Source: an uncultured Dorea sp. (GTDB taxonomy: Bacteria; Bacillota; Clostridia; Lachnospirales; Lachnospiraceae). From it: a stretch of 52,694 nt of DNA. The notes under the pieces are model-generated. The model was not told where the DNA came from. It searched no databases and was given only the letters and a program-made list of their open reading frames with translations. Below are positions 7,416 to 15,863 of the stretch, piece after piece; position 1 is the stretch's first letter; the number at the start of each line of letters is the position of its first letter. The position numbers and the translations under genes were made by a program. The DNA is taken from NCBI GenBank assembly GCA_910578455.1, contig CAJTQA010000023.1, positions 1-52,694 of the forward strand. The letters run 5' to 3'.

Positions 7416-8708
7416 TTACTTCACCACTACCACCTGCTGAGTATATTCATGGATGAACGGTTCTTTGAATTTTTCTGTCACGATGCGCTCGTAAAGGTTC
7501 GCCGCAAACACATCCCCCGCCATCATGCACTGCCCAGCCTCGGACAGCGTATCTGCGTGGGAGAGTTTTGTGATCAGCGGCGTGTCGCTGTATTTTTTTA
7601 TGCGGGACAAAAGCCTTTGCCCTTCTTTTCGGAAACCGAGGACCCGGGCGTACTGGCAGTATCCGGCTTTCCGGTAATTTTCCATGTGTTTTTTCTTTAT
7701 ATCAAGAAGAATATGGAACAGGCACCGGCTGATGCGGGAGTAGGTGATGTCCTTTGTCTTCAGGAACTGGCAGAACTGGTCGATGGTGATGAGGTGGTTC
7801 GCATGGCGCAGGATGCGGTTTGCCAGCTCTTCGGTCACATCCAGGTACTCTGTCAGTGATTCGCTTGTCTCGGTCAATAGCTTATATCCCAAAAGGGAGG
7901 AAAAATCATTGGCATAGACGGGATAGCGGATGTGGTGGGTCTCCTCCAGGAACCGGATGCAGCTTTTTGGAACCTCCTGTTCAAGCCGCATCAGCGCCTC
8001 GGAAAGGCTGGGCTCGTCAAAAAGCCCCTCCTCTTCCCGCTGGCTGCCTTCAAGGCGGAGTGAGTGTGCGAGGAGCTTTCGGATGGCGGAGGCAGAGCTG
8101 TAGCCGGAATTTAAGGAGTCGTCGTGGTAGCCGGAGACGATCCTCTTGATGGTGTATGCCTTCATGGAGCTTTTCCGCCGGCGCAGCGCCTTGATGTACT
8201 CGACGCCGAGGATGTTGTTGGGTTTTTCTAATACTTTGCTTAATCTCTCGTCGTGAAAATATTCCCGCAGCGCCCACTGGCGGGCAAGGGGGAAGGAGGC
8301 TCCCTGGGAGAGGTAGCGTTTCAGCAGTTCTTTATATTCTTCCGGTTCTTCCGTGATGGTGCAGGCGATTTTTTCCAGCGTGCCGTAATCCCCGCATTCG
8401 CTCCCAAAGCAGATGGAGTCGATGCAGCCAAGGTGCTCAAAGAGGGAGACCGCTCCCTCGGCGAAATATTCTGCGCTGCCGGTGGAAAAGCAGACGGGCA
8501 GCTCTAACACGAGGGGAACCCCTGCCTCTAAGGCAACCTCCGCCCGGATGTGCTTTGGCATGATGGCAGGGGCGCCCCGCTGGACAAAATCTCCGCTCAT
8601 GACAACTACCACCGCGTCAGCGCCGGTGATTTCTTTTGCTTTTCTTATATGGTATAAATGCCCGTTGTGAAAGGGGTTGTATTCTGCAATCAGTCCGACA
8701 ATTTTCAT
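7416..8708 (-). CDS. tmcAL: tRNA(Met) cytidine acetate ligase (TmcAL/YlbM family)
   Basis: This 430-residue protein starts MKIVGLIAEYNPFHNGHLYH, the nucleotidyltransferase HIGH-like motif (NPFHNGH). It is followed by VVVMSGDFVQRGAPAI and ELPVCFSTGSAEYFA, blocks diagnostic of TmcAL. The enzyme uses ATP and acetate to make N4-acetylcytidine at the wobble base of elongator tRNA-Met, in the cytoplasm. The start at 8708 is chosen over the in-frame ATG at 8738 because AAGGAG lies 6 bases before it. Length fits the family (about 400-430). It is transcribed alone from its own promoter, and the IS lies beyond its 3' end. Confidence 0.93.
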   Translation of the reverse strand: MKIVGLIAEYNPFHNGHLYHIRKAKEITGADAVVVVMSGDFVQRGAPAIMPKHIRAEVALEAGVPLVLELPVCFSTGSAEYFAEGAVSLFEHLGCIDSICFGSECGDYGTLEKIACTITEEPEEYKELLKRYLSQGASFPLARQWALREYFHDERLSKVLEKPNNILGVEYIKALRRRKSSMKAYTIKRIVSGYHDDSLNSGYSSASAIRKLLAHSLRLEGSQREEEGLFDEPSLSEALMRLEQEVPKSCIRFLEETHHIRYPVYANDFSSLLGYKLLTETSESLTEYLDVTEELANRILRHANHLITIDQFCQFLKTKDITYSRISRCLFHILLDIKKKHMENYRKAGYCQYARVLGFRKEGQRLLSRIKKYSDTPLITKLSHADTLSEAGQCMMAGDVFAANLYERIVTEKFKEPFIHEYTQQVVVVK

Positions 8709-8747
8709 GGGAATCTCCTTAATAACTTGTATATTCATCTGAAATTG

Positions 8748-8776
8748 ATTATACTATATCTTGACAGGGTTCGCAA
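8748..8776 (-). promoter_or_regulatory. Promoter of tmcAL
   Basis: TTGCGA (8776-8771) and TATAAT (8753-8748) are 17 bases apart on the minus strand. The start of transcription would be about 35 bases before the ATG. Confidence 0.6.
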
Positions 8777-8825
8777 ATCATATACTTATCCCGCAAAATA
8801 TGCCCTCAAAGGACGGCGGCGCAAG

Positions 8826-8959
8826 GGCTGTTAAATATAACAGCCTGTGAGACATCTCCGCAAAGGGCTGGCGGACAAAGTTCGCCAGGGGATGCTCCGC
8901 GCAGCAGATTTCTGGAGAATGCAGGGTTCGCACCAGAATCCGAAGGTCTGGGCGGAGAT
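8826..8959 (+). promoter_or_regulatory. Structured RNA leader upstream of mgtE, class unknown
   Basis: Several complementary blocks nest within 134 bases. A hairpin at 8826-8845 has an 8-bp stem. An outer helix pairs ATCTCCGC (8854-8861) with GCGGAGAT (8952-8959). Inside it are a hairpin at 8869-8887 (8 bp, AAA loop) and a bulged stem-loop at 8910-8938 (TTCTGG/CCAGAA plus TGC/GCA). The 3' strand of the outer helix contains the GGAG that would serve the ATG at 8966, so closing the helix would hide the ribosome binding site. I do not see the conserved segments of the M-box magnesium riboswitch. A regulatory RNA for a magnesium transporter is an inference. Confidence 0.5.
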
Positions 8960-8965
8960 TTTTAT

Positions 8966-10504
8966 ATGACAGTGAATTTTAGATATGCACAGGAAAAGAT
9001 AAAATTACAGCGGACCCGGTTGCAGTTGATAAAGGATGTAAGCAAGGAAGGAGGGGGAGGTTTGAGTACGAATCAAGAGTTTAGGGATGCCGGCGCCGAA
9101 GAGTGGGGTGGCACAGCCGCCCGGGGCGATTTTGACCGTGATTATGAGGAGCGCGAGGAACTGACCATTGAGCGCATCCAGGAAATGTTGGAAAAGCGCC
9201 AGTTCAAAGAGCTGAAAGACGAGCTGGAAAATAATATGTACCCCGTAGACCTTGCAGATATTTTGGAGGATGTGAATGAGAAACAGCTTGTGCTGATTTT
9301 CCGGCTGCTGGTGAAGGAAGAGGCGGCAGAGACATTTTCTTATATGAACAGCGATTTGAGGGAGGTGCTGATCGGAGCGCTGACGGATTCGGAGCTTGAG
9401 GAAGTCATGGAGGAGATGTACCTTGACGATACGGTGGATGTGTTAGAGGAGATGCCGGCCAATGTGGTGGATCGTCTTCTCATGGTGACCAACGAAGAAA
9501 AGCGGATGCAGATCAACCAGCTTTTGCAGTACCCGGAGGACAGCGCCGGGAGCGTCATGAACGTGGATTACATCGCCCTCAATAAGGAGATGACGGTGGA
9601 GGATGCCATCTTGAAGATCCGCCAGGTAGGCTTAAACCGGGAGACGATCTACACCTGCTATGTGACGGAGAAAAAGCGGCTTATGGGCGCGGTGGATATC
9701 AAGGACCTTCTGACGACGGGCGAATCCAGGGTGATTGAGGAGATCATGGACACGAACATGCTCTACGCCCACACTACGGACGATCAGGAGGAGGTGGCCA
9801 GGACTATAATGAAATATGGCCTGATCGCGCTGCCTATCGTGGATAATGAGCATTGCATGGTGGGAATCGTCACTGTTGACGACGCCATGATCGTTTTGCA
9901 GGAAGAGGAGACGGAGGATATCAGCATCATGGCCGGCGTCAACCCGAATGATGAATCTTATTTTGGGACGACGGTGTTCGAGCACGTGAAGGGGCGCATC
10001 CCCTGGCTGCTGTTTTTGATGCTCTCAGCCACTATTACCCAGATGATCATGAACAGCTACGAGGCGGCTATCGCGGTGATGCCGCAGCTTACGGGATTTG
10101 TTCCGATGCTTACGGGCACCGGAGGAAACTGCGGTTCTCAGAGCTCGTCTCTTGTCATCCGCGGGCTTGCGGTGGGGGAGATCGAGTTCCGGGATCTTTT
10201 TAAAGTCATCTGGAAGGAAATACGGGTGGCGGTGTGCGTCAGCCTTATCCTGGCAGTCATCAATGGCCTCCGGATCATGGTGATGGGGCAGGGAGACGTG
10301 CTGATGGCGCTGACCATCGGCGTTACGATGGCATGTACGGTGATCATCGCCAAAGTGGTTGGGTGCAGCCTGCCGCTGCTTGCGAAAAAAGTGGGGCTTG
10401 ACCCGGCTATCATGGCGACGCCTTTGATCTCCACGCTGGTAGATATCAGTACCATCAGCGTGTATTTTGCGATTGTCAGCGGGGTGTTCCAGCTGGGGGC
10501 GTAA
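8966..10504 (+). CDS. mgtE: Magnesium transporter MgtE
   Basis: This is a Mg2+ channel/transporter of the inner membrane. Domain order fits MgtE: a cytoplasmic helical N domain (about residues 60-165, with DLADILEDVNEKQLVLIFRLL), two CBS domains (about 170-295, SVMNVDYIALNKEMTVEDAI), and five membrane segments from about 325, with the pore region PMLTGTGGNCGSQSSSLVIRGLA. The ATG at 8966 has GGAG 8 bases upstream and gives 512 residues. A TTG at 9062 with GGAGGGGGAGG gives 480 and is a real alternative, because the first 32 residues do not look conserved. The structured leader suggests control of translation or early termination. Confidence 0.93.
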   Translation: MTVNFRYAQEKIKLQRTRLQLIKDVSKEGGGGLSTNQEFRDAGAEEWGGTAARGDFDRDYEEREELTIERIQEMLEKRQFKELKDELENNMYPVDLADILEDVNEKQLVLIFRLLVKEEAAETFSYMNSDLREVLIGALTDSELEEVMEEMYLDDTVDVLEEMPANVVDRLLMVTNEEKRMQINQLLQYPEDSAGSVMNVDYIALNKEMTVEDAILKIRQVGLNRETIYTCYVTEKKRLMGAVDIKDLLTTGESRVIEEIMDTNMLYAHTTDDQEEVARTIMKYGLIALPIVDNEHCMVGIVTVDDAMIVLQEEETEDISIMAGVNPNDESYFGTTVFEHVKGRIPWLLFLMLSATITQMIMNSYEAAIAVMPQLTGFVPMLTGTGGNCGSQSSSLVIRGLAVGEIEFRDLFKVIWKEIRVAVCVSLILAVINGLRIMVMGQGDVLMALTIGVTMACTVIIAKVVGCSLPLLAKKVGLDPAIMATPLISTLVDISTISVYFAIVSGVFQLGA

Positions 10505-10560
10505 GGCCGGCAGGAATAAAGACGTTTGTAAGTATTTGCAACAGAAAGGAAGTATTGCGT

Positions 10561-10902
10561 ATGCCACAGGCCATGCAGAGATTGATAGAACAATATATTT
10601 TTGAAATCAAGAAAATATATGGTTCGCATTTGCGAAAAGTGATTTTATATGGTTCTTATGCCAGAGGAGATTTCAAGCCGGATTCAGATATGGATATTAT
10701 GATACTGCTTGATGTGTCAGAGTTAGAATTAAAAGCTTATAGCCGGAGGCTTTCTTATATGACCTATGATTTTAATTTAGATAATGACCTTGATATTAAG
10801 CCGATAGCTAAGAGCGAGGTTCATTTTAAAAAGTGGATTGCAAATTATCCGTTTTATGAGAATGTTAATAAAGAAGGAGTGGTTTTGTATGGAGCAGCTT
10901 AA
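10561..10902 (+). CDS. MNT-type nucleotidyltransferase (probable antitoxin of a HEPN/MNT pair)
   Basis: This 113-residue minimal nucleotidyltransferase has the signature GS-x10-DxD: GSYARGDFKPDSDMD. In characterised HepT/MntA systems the MntA antitoxin uses this motif to AMPylate and silence its HEPN RNase partner. I prefer ATG 10561, about 10 bases after AAAGGA, over TTG 10555. The stop overlaps the start of the HEPN gene by 14 bases, so the two are translated together. The pair is visibly more AT-rich than mgtE and pta on either side, which suggests horizontal acquisition. Confidence 0.88.
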   Translation: MPQAMQRLIEQYIFEIKKIYGSHLRKVILYGSYARGDFKPDSDMDIMILLDVSELELKAYSRRLSYMTYDFNLDNDLDIKPIAKSEVHFKKWIANYPFYENVNKEGVVLYGAA

Positions 10903-11338
10903 AGAAGATATAGGAACACGGAAAGACTTATGCTTGTACCGCATCAAGACAGCAAAAGATAATTTGAGATCGGCAAGAATCCTATTGGAGGCTGAGGAAT
11001 ACAAGAGTGCGAATAACCGAGCTTATTATGCTGTTTTCCATGCTTTAAATGCGATTCATGCTTTAAATGGAAATGCTTTTAAACGACACAAGGAAGCAAT
11101 TGCAAATTTTAATAAAAACTATGTGAAAACTGAAATATTTCCAAGAAGCATAGGAAGAAAAATCGGCGAAGCAGAAGAAATACGTCATGCAAGCGATTAT
11201 GATGATTTTTATATTGCCAGCCGGGAAGAATCCCAACGACAGGTTATAGTTGCTGAAGAATTTATACAAATGGTTGAAGAGTATTGTGAGAAAATAGCAG
11301 ATGATGAATCAAAAACGGGAGAATGTACTGAAAAATAG
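10889..11338 (+). CDS. HEPN-domain protein (probable toxin of a HEPN/MNT pair)
   Basis: This 149-residue helical protein carries the HEPN block ARILLEAEEYKSANNRAYYAVFHA, with an R-x6-H arrangement, and later an RHASDYDDF block and a closing AEEFI helix typical of PF05168-type HEPN proteins. HEPN proteins paired with MNT proteins are commonly RNase toxins. Whether the catalytic Arg/His pair is complete here cannot be settled by eye. ATG 10889 is chosen because GGAG lies 9 bases before it and it overlaps the MNT gene; an upstream in-frame start at 10838 lies deep inside that gene. A terminator follows at 11343. Confidence 0.85.
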   Translation: MEQLKEDIGTRKDLCLYRIKTAKDNLRSARILLEAEEYKSANNRAYYAVFHALNAIHALNGNAFKRHKEAIANFNKNYVKTEIFPRSIGRKIGEAEEIRHASDYDDFYIASREESQRQVIVAEEFIQMVEEYCEKIADDESKTGECTEK

Positions 11339-11342
11339 ACAT

Positions 11343-11374
11343 AAAGAGACCTTGTCCGCAGGGTCTCTTTGTAT
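11343..11374 (+). terminator. Terminator after the HEPN/MNT pair
   Basis: AAAGAGACC (11343-11351) pairs perfectly with GGTCTCTTT (11362-11370) around a 10-base loop. The loop also holds the -35 box of the pta promoter. Confidence 0.75.
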
Positions 11375-11380
11375 TATAAT
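11352..11380 (+). promoter_or_regulatory. Promoter of pta-ackA
   Basis: TTGTCC (11352-11357) and TATAAT (11375-11380) are 17 bases apart. The -35 box lies in the loop of the preceding terminator, so one short segment both ends one transcript and starts the next. Confidence 0.65.
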
Positions 11381-11419
11381 AAAAATAACTGAGAATAAAT
11401 GGAAAGGAGTCTATATATC

Positions 11420-12421
11420 ATGGGATTTATAGATGAGATCAAAGCAAAAGCAAAGACATGCAAACAGACAATCGTTCTTCCGGAGACTGAGGACATCAGG
11501 ACTTATGAGGCGGCAGAGGCTGTTTTAAAGGAGGGTACTGCCAACCTTATCCTTGTGGGCAGCGAGGAGGAGATTGCAAAGAACAAGGGCGGTTTCGACA
11601 TCAGCGGCGCGACGATCGTGGACCCGGCGACCAATCCGAAGACAGAAGAGTATATCGCAAAGCTTGTGGAGCTGCGCCAGAAGAAGGGAATGACCGAAGA
11701 GCAGGCTAAGGAACTTCTCCTTAACAATTACCTGTACTACGGCGTTATGATGGTGAAGATGAAAGACGCTGACGGCATGGTAAGCGGTGCGTGCCATTCT
11801 ACGGCGGACACTTTAAGGCCGTGCCTGCAGATTCTTAAGACAAAGCCCGGCACAAAGCTTGTATCCGCGTTCTTCGTTATGGTAGTACCGGACTGCGACA
11901 TGGGAGCAGACGGAACGTTTGTCTTCGCGGACTCCGGTCTTGAGCAGAATCCGGACCCGGAGAAGCTTGCGGCAATCGCTCTGTCTTCCGCAGATTCTTT
12001 CAGGGCGCTCACCGGAAAAGAGCCGGTAGTGGCGATGCTTTCCCACTCCACAAAGGGCAGCGCGAAACATGCGGATGTGGACAAGGTTGTGGAGGCTACC
12101 CGTATCGCGAAGGAGAATGCGCCGGAAGGCCTGATGCTTGACGGAGAGTTCCAGCTTGACGCGGCTATCGTGCCGGAGATCGGCCAGTCCAAAGCGCCGG
12201 GAAGCCCGGTTGCAGGAAAGGCAAACGTCCTGGTATTCCCGGACCTTGACGCAGGAAATATCGGCTACAAGCTGGTGCAGAGGCTTGCGAAAGCAGAGGC
12301 TTACGGACCGCTTACCCAGGGCATCGCGGCTCCGGTCAACGACCTGTCCCGCGGATGCAGCGCGGCAGATATCGAAGGCGTAGTAGCGATCACAGCCGTA
12401 CAGTGCATGGCAGAACATTAA
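11420..12421 (+). CDS. pta: Phosphate acetyltransferase
   Basis: This 333-residue enzyme converts acetyl-CoA and phosphate to acetyl phosphate and CoA, the first step of the ATP-yielding acetate pathway, in the cytoplasm. Typical Pta blocks are MVSGACHSTADTLRPCLQIL, PDCDMGADGTFVFADSG, MLSHSTKGSAKH and LVFPDLDAGNIGYKL. The length matches short-type Pta, which lacks the extra N-terminal domain of the enterobacterial enzyme. The start is ATG 11420 (MGFIDEIKAKAK): the upstream in-frame ATG at 11399 lies on the AAAGGAG site itself. ackA follows after 38 bases, forming the classic operon. Confidence 0.97.
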   Translation: MGFIDEIKAKAKTCKQTIVLPETEDIRTYEAAEAVLKEGTANLILVGSEEEIAKNKGGFDISGATIVDPATNPKTEEYIAKLVELRQKKGMTEEQAKELLLNNYLYYGVMMVKMKDADGMVSGACHSTADTLRPCLQILKTKPGTKLVSAFFVMVVPDCDMGADGTFVFADSGLEQNPDPEKLAAIALSSADSFRALTGKEPVVAMLSHSTKGSAKHADVDKVVEATRIAKENAPEGLMLDGEFQLDAAIVPEIGQSKAPGSPVAGKANVLVFPDLDAGNIGYKLVQRLAKAEAYGPLTQGIAAPVNDLSRGCSAADIEGVVAITAVQCMAEH

Positions 12422-12459
12422 AGATTATTTTTAATTATATTAAAGAGAGGTAAAGAAAA

Positions 12460-13650
12460 ATGAATGTATTAGTTATCAACTGCGGAAGCTCATCCCTGAA
12501 ATTCCAGCTCATCAACTCAGAATCCGAGAAGGTTCTGGCAAAGGGTCTCTGTGAGAGGATCGGCATTGACGGACGTCTTACTTATCAGCCGGAAGGTGGG
12601 GAAAAGGCTGTATCGGACAAGGCGATGCCGACACATACCGAGGCGATCCAGTTCGTCATCGACGCGCTGACAGACGCGGAGACGGGCGTGGTTAAGAGCC
12701 TTGACGAGATTGGCGCGGTAGGACACCGCGTGGTACATGGCGGGGAGAAGTTCGCAAGCTCCGTAGTTATCACAGACGAAGTAAAGGCAGCTATCGAGGA
12801 GTGCAACGACCTTGCGCCTCTTCACAACCCGGCAAACTTGATCGGCATCAATGCGTGTGAGAAACTGATGCCGGGAACACCGATGGTGGCTGTATTTGAC
12901 ACGGCGTTCCATCAGACCATGCCGGAGAAGGCATATATGTACGGGCTTCCGTATGAGTATTATGACAAATATAAAGTAAGACGCTACGGTTTCCACGGCA
13001 CAAGCCACAGCTTTGTATCAAAGAGGGCGGCAGAGCTTGCAGGAAAGCCGTATGACGCGATGAAGACGATCGTGTGCCACCTTGGAAACGGCGCCAGCAT
13101 CTGTGCGGTTGAGAATGGAAAGTCCGTAGATACTTCCATGGGACTTACTCCTCTGGAGGGTCTCGTGATGGGAACACGTTCCGGCGATATCGACCCGGCA
13201 ATCCTGGAGTTCATCGCCAAGAAAGAGGATCTTGACATTGCAGGGCTGATGAACATGCTGAACAAAAAGTCCGGCGTGCAGGGACTTTCCAACGGGCTTT
13301 CAAGCGATTTCCGCGATCTTGAGGATGGCGCCAACAACGGCAACAAATGTGCGGCGATCGCCCTTTCTGTATTCTGCTACCGCGTGGCCAAATATGTGGG
13401 CAGCTATGTTGCGGCTATGAACGGCGTTGACATGATCGCGTTCACGGCAGGAATCGGAGAGAACTCTGGCACAGTCCGCGCGAATGTGATGGAATACCTG
13501 ACCTATCTTGGCATCGGCCTTGACGCCGAGGCAAATGGAAAGCGCGGCGAAGAGATCGTGATCTCCACACCGGATTCTAAGGTTAAGGTTATGGTAATCC
13601 CGACCAACGAAGAACTTGCTATTGCAAGGGAGACAGTTGCGCTTGTATAG
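12460..13650 (+). CDS. ackA: Acetate kinase
   Basis: This 396-residue enzyme transfers phosphate from acetyl phosphate to ADP, giving acetate and ATP. It belongs to the ASKHA fold. Visible motifs are NCGSSSLKFQ at the start, GHRVVHGGE, HNPANLIGI, VFDTAFHQTMP, RYGFHGTSH (with the catalytic histidine region), CHLGNGASICA and a late GIGENS. Length is as expected. AGAGAGG precedes the ATG. Cotranscription with pta is indicated by the 38-base gap, and a strong terminator follows. Confidence 0.98.
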   Translation: MNVLVINCGSSSLKFQLINSESEKVLAKGLCERIGIDGRLTYQPEGGEKAVSDKAMPTHTEAIQFVIDALTDAETGVVKSLDEIGAVGHRVVHGGEKFASSVVITDEVKAAIEECNDLAPLHNPANLIGINACEKLMPGTPMVAVFDTAFHQTMPEKAYMYGLPYEYYDKYKVRRYGFHGTSHSFVSKRAAELAGKPYDAMKTIVCHLGNGASICAVENGKSVDTSMGLTPLEGLVMGTRSGDIDPAILEFIAKKEDLDIAGLMNMLNKKSGVQGLSNGLSSDFRDLEDGANNGNKCAAIALSVFCYRVAKYVGSYVAAMNGVDMIAFTAGIGENSGTVRANVMEYLTYLGIGLDAEANGKRGEEIVISTPDSKVKVMVIPTNEELAIARETVALV

Positions 13651-13699
13651 ACATGCGCTGTACAGGAAAATAAGATAATAAACTATATACTGTATGTTA

Positions 13700-13729
13700 A
13701 AAACCTACTGCGTCTGCAGTAGGTTTTTT
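13700..13729 (+). terminator. Terminator of pta-ackA
   Basis: ACCTACTGC (13703-13711) pairs with GCAGTAGGT (13716-13724) around GTCT, with flanking A and T tracts and a six-T run: a textbook intrinsic terminator. Confidence 0.95.
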
Positions 13730-13924
13730 GGTATTTCCGCAAAAGAAAAATATGCTGAAAATATGTGCAGCGCAAAAAAACGGTGGGGGGGGTATAGAAA
13801 GAGATAATAAATGCGGTTACTGATTATAATTATCAATTTAACATTTTGATGTTCCTATGATAAACTTGACTAATAAGAAATATATGTGGAATATCTTATA
13901 AGAATCTACTCAGGAGAACATTTT

Positions 13925-14998
13925 ATGTCAGAAAAAATCACAAAAGATATGAAAAACAACATGGAGAAAGGGCAGCTTCAAAACCTGACAAGACAGCAGT
14001 TAAAAGAGCTGGAGGAAAAAAAGAAGACCGGATGGCAGAAAGCGCTGGACTGGCTGATCATGATACTTCCATTTGCATGCGGACTGGCAGCGATGCTGGA
14101 GTACTGGATGATTCCGAATGGAAGCCCCAATGATGCCCCATACACCTATGTATGGTTTCTCGTGGTGCTGATGGGCGCATATCTGGTTTATTTTGTTTAT
14201 TCGGCCGCGAAGAAAGCAGGCGGGGATAAGACAGTTTTAGATATGCTCCGCTACCGCGCTCCGCTCTTGTCGGCATTGTTCCTTCTGCTTGCAGGCTATG
14301 ATTATCTGACGCTTAAAGCAGGGATTCTGACGCAGCCTTTTGTTCCTTGCATGAATTACATCATTAATATTGCGTGGATTGACAGGGCTCGCCTTATCGA
14401 ATGTACTTTACATACGCTGAGGCTCTTGTTCCTGGGATATTTTATCGGTGTTGCTCTTGGGCTTGTGACGGGCATTACCTGCGGCTACTCGGAGAAAGTG
14501 CGGTACTGGGTCAATCCGGTGATAAAGTTTTTAGGGCCGATCCCTACTTCCACATGGATACCGATTGTGATGGTTGTGGCAACCTCATTATTCAAAGGGG
14601 CGGTGTTCATTATCGCGCTTGGTTCCTGGTTTGCGGTGACGGTAGCTTCCATGACCGGCATATCCAATGTGGATAAGGATTTCTTTGAGGCGGCAAGGAC
14701 TTTGGGGGCAAGCTCGAGACAATTAGTATTCCGGGTGGCAATTCCGCATGCCATGCCCTCCATCCTGCAGGGATGTACGCAGGCCATGAGTTCAGCCTGC
14801 GTGGCGATTATGATTGCGGAGATGATGGGTGTGAAAGCAGGACTGGGCTGGTATATGAACTGGGCAAAGTCGTGGGCGGCATATGATAAGATGTTTGCGG
14901 CGCTGTTTGTAATCTGCTTTATCTTTACAGTAGTGACAAAGGCGCTGGACCTGATCAAACGCAAGGTGCTGAGATGGCAGAATGGAGTGGTGAAATAG
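13925..14998 (+). CDS. ABC transporter permease, NitT/TauT type
   Basis: This 357-residue permease has a basic cytoplasmic start, three N-terminal hydrophobic segments (about residues 35-130) and then the BPD_transp_1 domain, including LFLGYFIGVALGLVTG and the coupling-helix EAA motif region FFEAARTLGASSRQLVFRVAIPHAMPSI. It belongs with the SsuC/TauC/NrtB group. The ATG at 13925 follows CAGGAG; the upstream in-frame start at 13886 lacks one. The stop codon directly abuts the ATP-binding gene. With that protein and the lipoprotein at 15864 it forms a complete importer; the substrate is not identifiable. Confidence 0.92.
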   Translation: MSEKITKDMKNNMEKGQLQNLTRQQLKELEEKKKTGWQKALDWLIMILPFACGLAAMLEYWMIPNGSPNDAPYTYVWFLVVLMGAYLVYFVYSAAKKAGGDKTVLDMLRYRAPLLSALFLLLAGYDYLTLKAGILTQPFVPCMNYIINIAWIDRARLIECTLHTLRLLFLGYFIGVALGLVTGITCGYSEKVRYWVNPVIKFLGPIPTSTWIPIVMVVATSLFKGAVFIIALGSWFAVTVASMTGISNVDKDFFEAARTLGASSRQLVFRVAIPHAMPSILQGCTQAMSSACVAIMIAEMMGVKAGLGWYMNWAKSWAAYDKMFAALFVICFIFTVVTKALDLIKRKVLRWQNGVVK

Positions 14999-15769
14999 AT
15001 GTCGGAAAAACAGGTTTCTTTAGTGTTGGAAAATGTATCGAAAAGTTTTGCGAAAGTGGAAAATGACGAAGTCACCCATGCGCTTAATGCCATTGACATG
15101 AGTTTAAGGAGCGGTGAATTCGTAAGCCTTGTAGGACCTTCCGGATGCGGAAAGTCTACAATCCTGCGGCTGGTGGCGGGGCTTATCATGCCCACTACCG
15201 GCAAGATAACCGTGGATGGGAAAGAGATTACGGAGCCTTCCCCGGAACGGGGCATGATGTTCCAGAAGTCCACCCTGTTTCCCTGGCTTACGGTTGAGAA
15301 AAACATTGCGTTCAGCTTAATGATGCAGGGAAAATATAAAGGGAATGAAAAAAGGGTTGCACATATGCTTAAAGTGATCGGCCTTGAGTCTTTCCGTGAT
15401 GACTACCCGGGGCAGCTCTCAGGCGGCATGGCGCAGAGGGTGGCGCTTATGCGGTCACTCATCAATGAGCCGGACATCCTTCTCCTTGACGAGCCTCTCG
15501 GCGCTCTGGATGCCTTTACCCGCATGAATATGCAGGATGAGATCCTCAAGATCTGGCAGCAGAAAGGGCAGCTTGCCCTGATGGTGACCCACGACGTGGA
15601 TGAGGCTGTCTACATGGGAACGCGTGTAATTGTCATGGACTCCAATCCTGGGCGGGTGGTGGCGGACATCAAGATAGAAGAAGGGTATCCAAGAGACCGC
15701 TCGTCGGCAGCATTTGTAGAATACCGGAACGAAATACTGAACCGGCTGCATTTCGGAGGGAAAAAGTAA
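14999..15769 (+). CDS. ABC transporter ATP-binding protein, NitT/TauT type
   Basis: The 256-residue ATPase drives the importer encoded around it. The Walker A GPSGCGKST is near residues 42-50, the Q-loop lies in MMFQKSTLFPW, the signature is LSGGMAQRVA, Walker B is ILLLDEPLGALD and the switch histidine is in MVTHDVDEAV. These match the SsuB/TauB/NrtD group. It starts at the base after the permease stop codon, so the two are tightly coupled. The membrane-facing site is cytoplasmic. Confidence 0.95.
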   Translation: MSEKQVSLVLENVSKSFAKVENDEVTHALNAIDMSLRSGEFVSLVGPSGCGKSTILRLVAGLIMPTTGKITVDGKEITEPSPERGMMFQKSTLFPWLTVEKNIAFSLMMQGKYKGNEKRVAHMLKVIGLESFRDDYPGQLSGGMAQRVALMRSLINEPDILLLDEPLGALDAFTRMNMQDEILKIWQQKGQLALMVTHDVDEAVYMGTRVIVMDSNPGRVVADIKIEEGYPRDRSSAAFVEYRNEILNRLHFGGKK

Positions 15770-15863
15770 AGCTCTAAATTGTTCCGAAAACGGAAGGATG
15801 CGCTTGTATTCTTTGGTTTTTATGGATAGATTTTTAAAGACACAAGAGAGGAGAAAAAGTATT

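Noticed and set aside
8739..8965. M-box magnesium riboswitch before mgtE
   Set aside because: The conserved GGUGAGGCUCCU and later loop segments are not present. I kept the region as a structured leader of unknown class.
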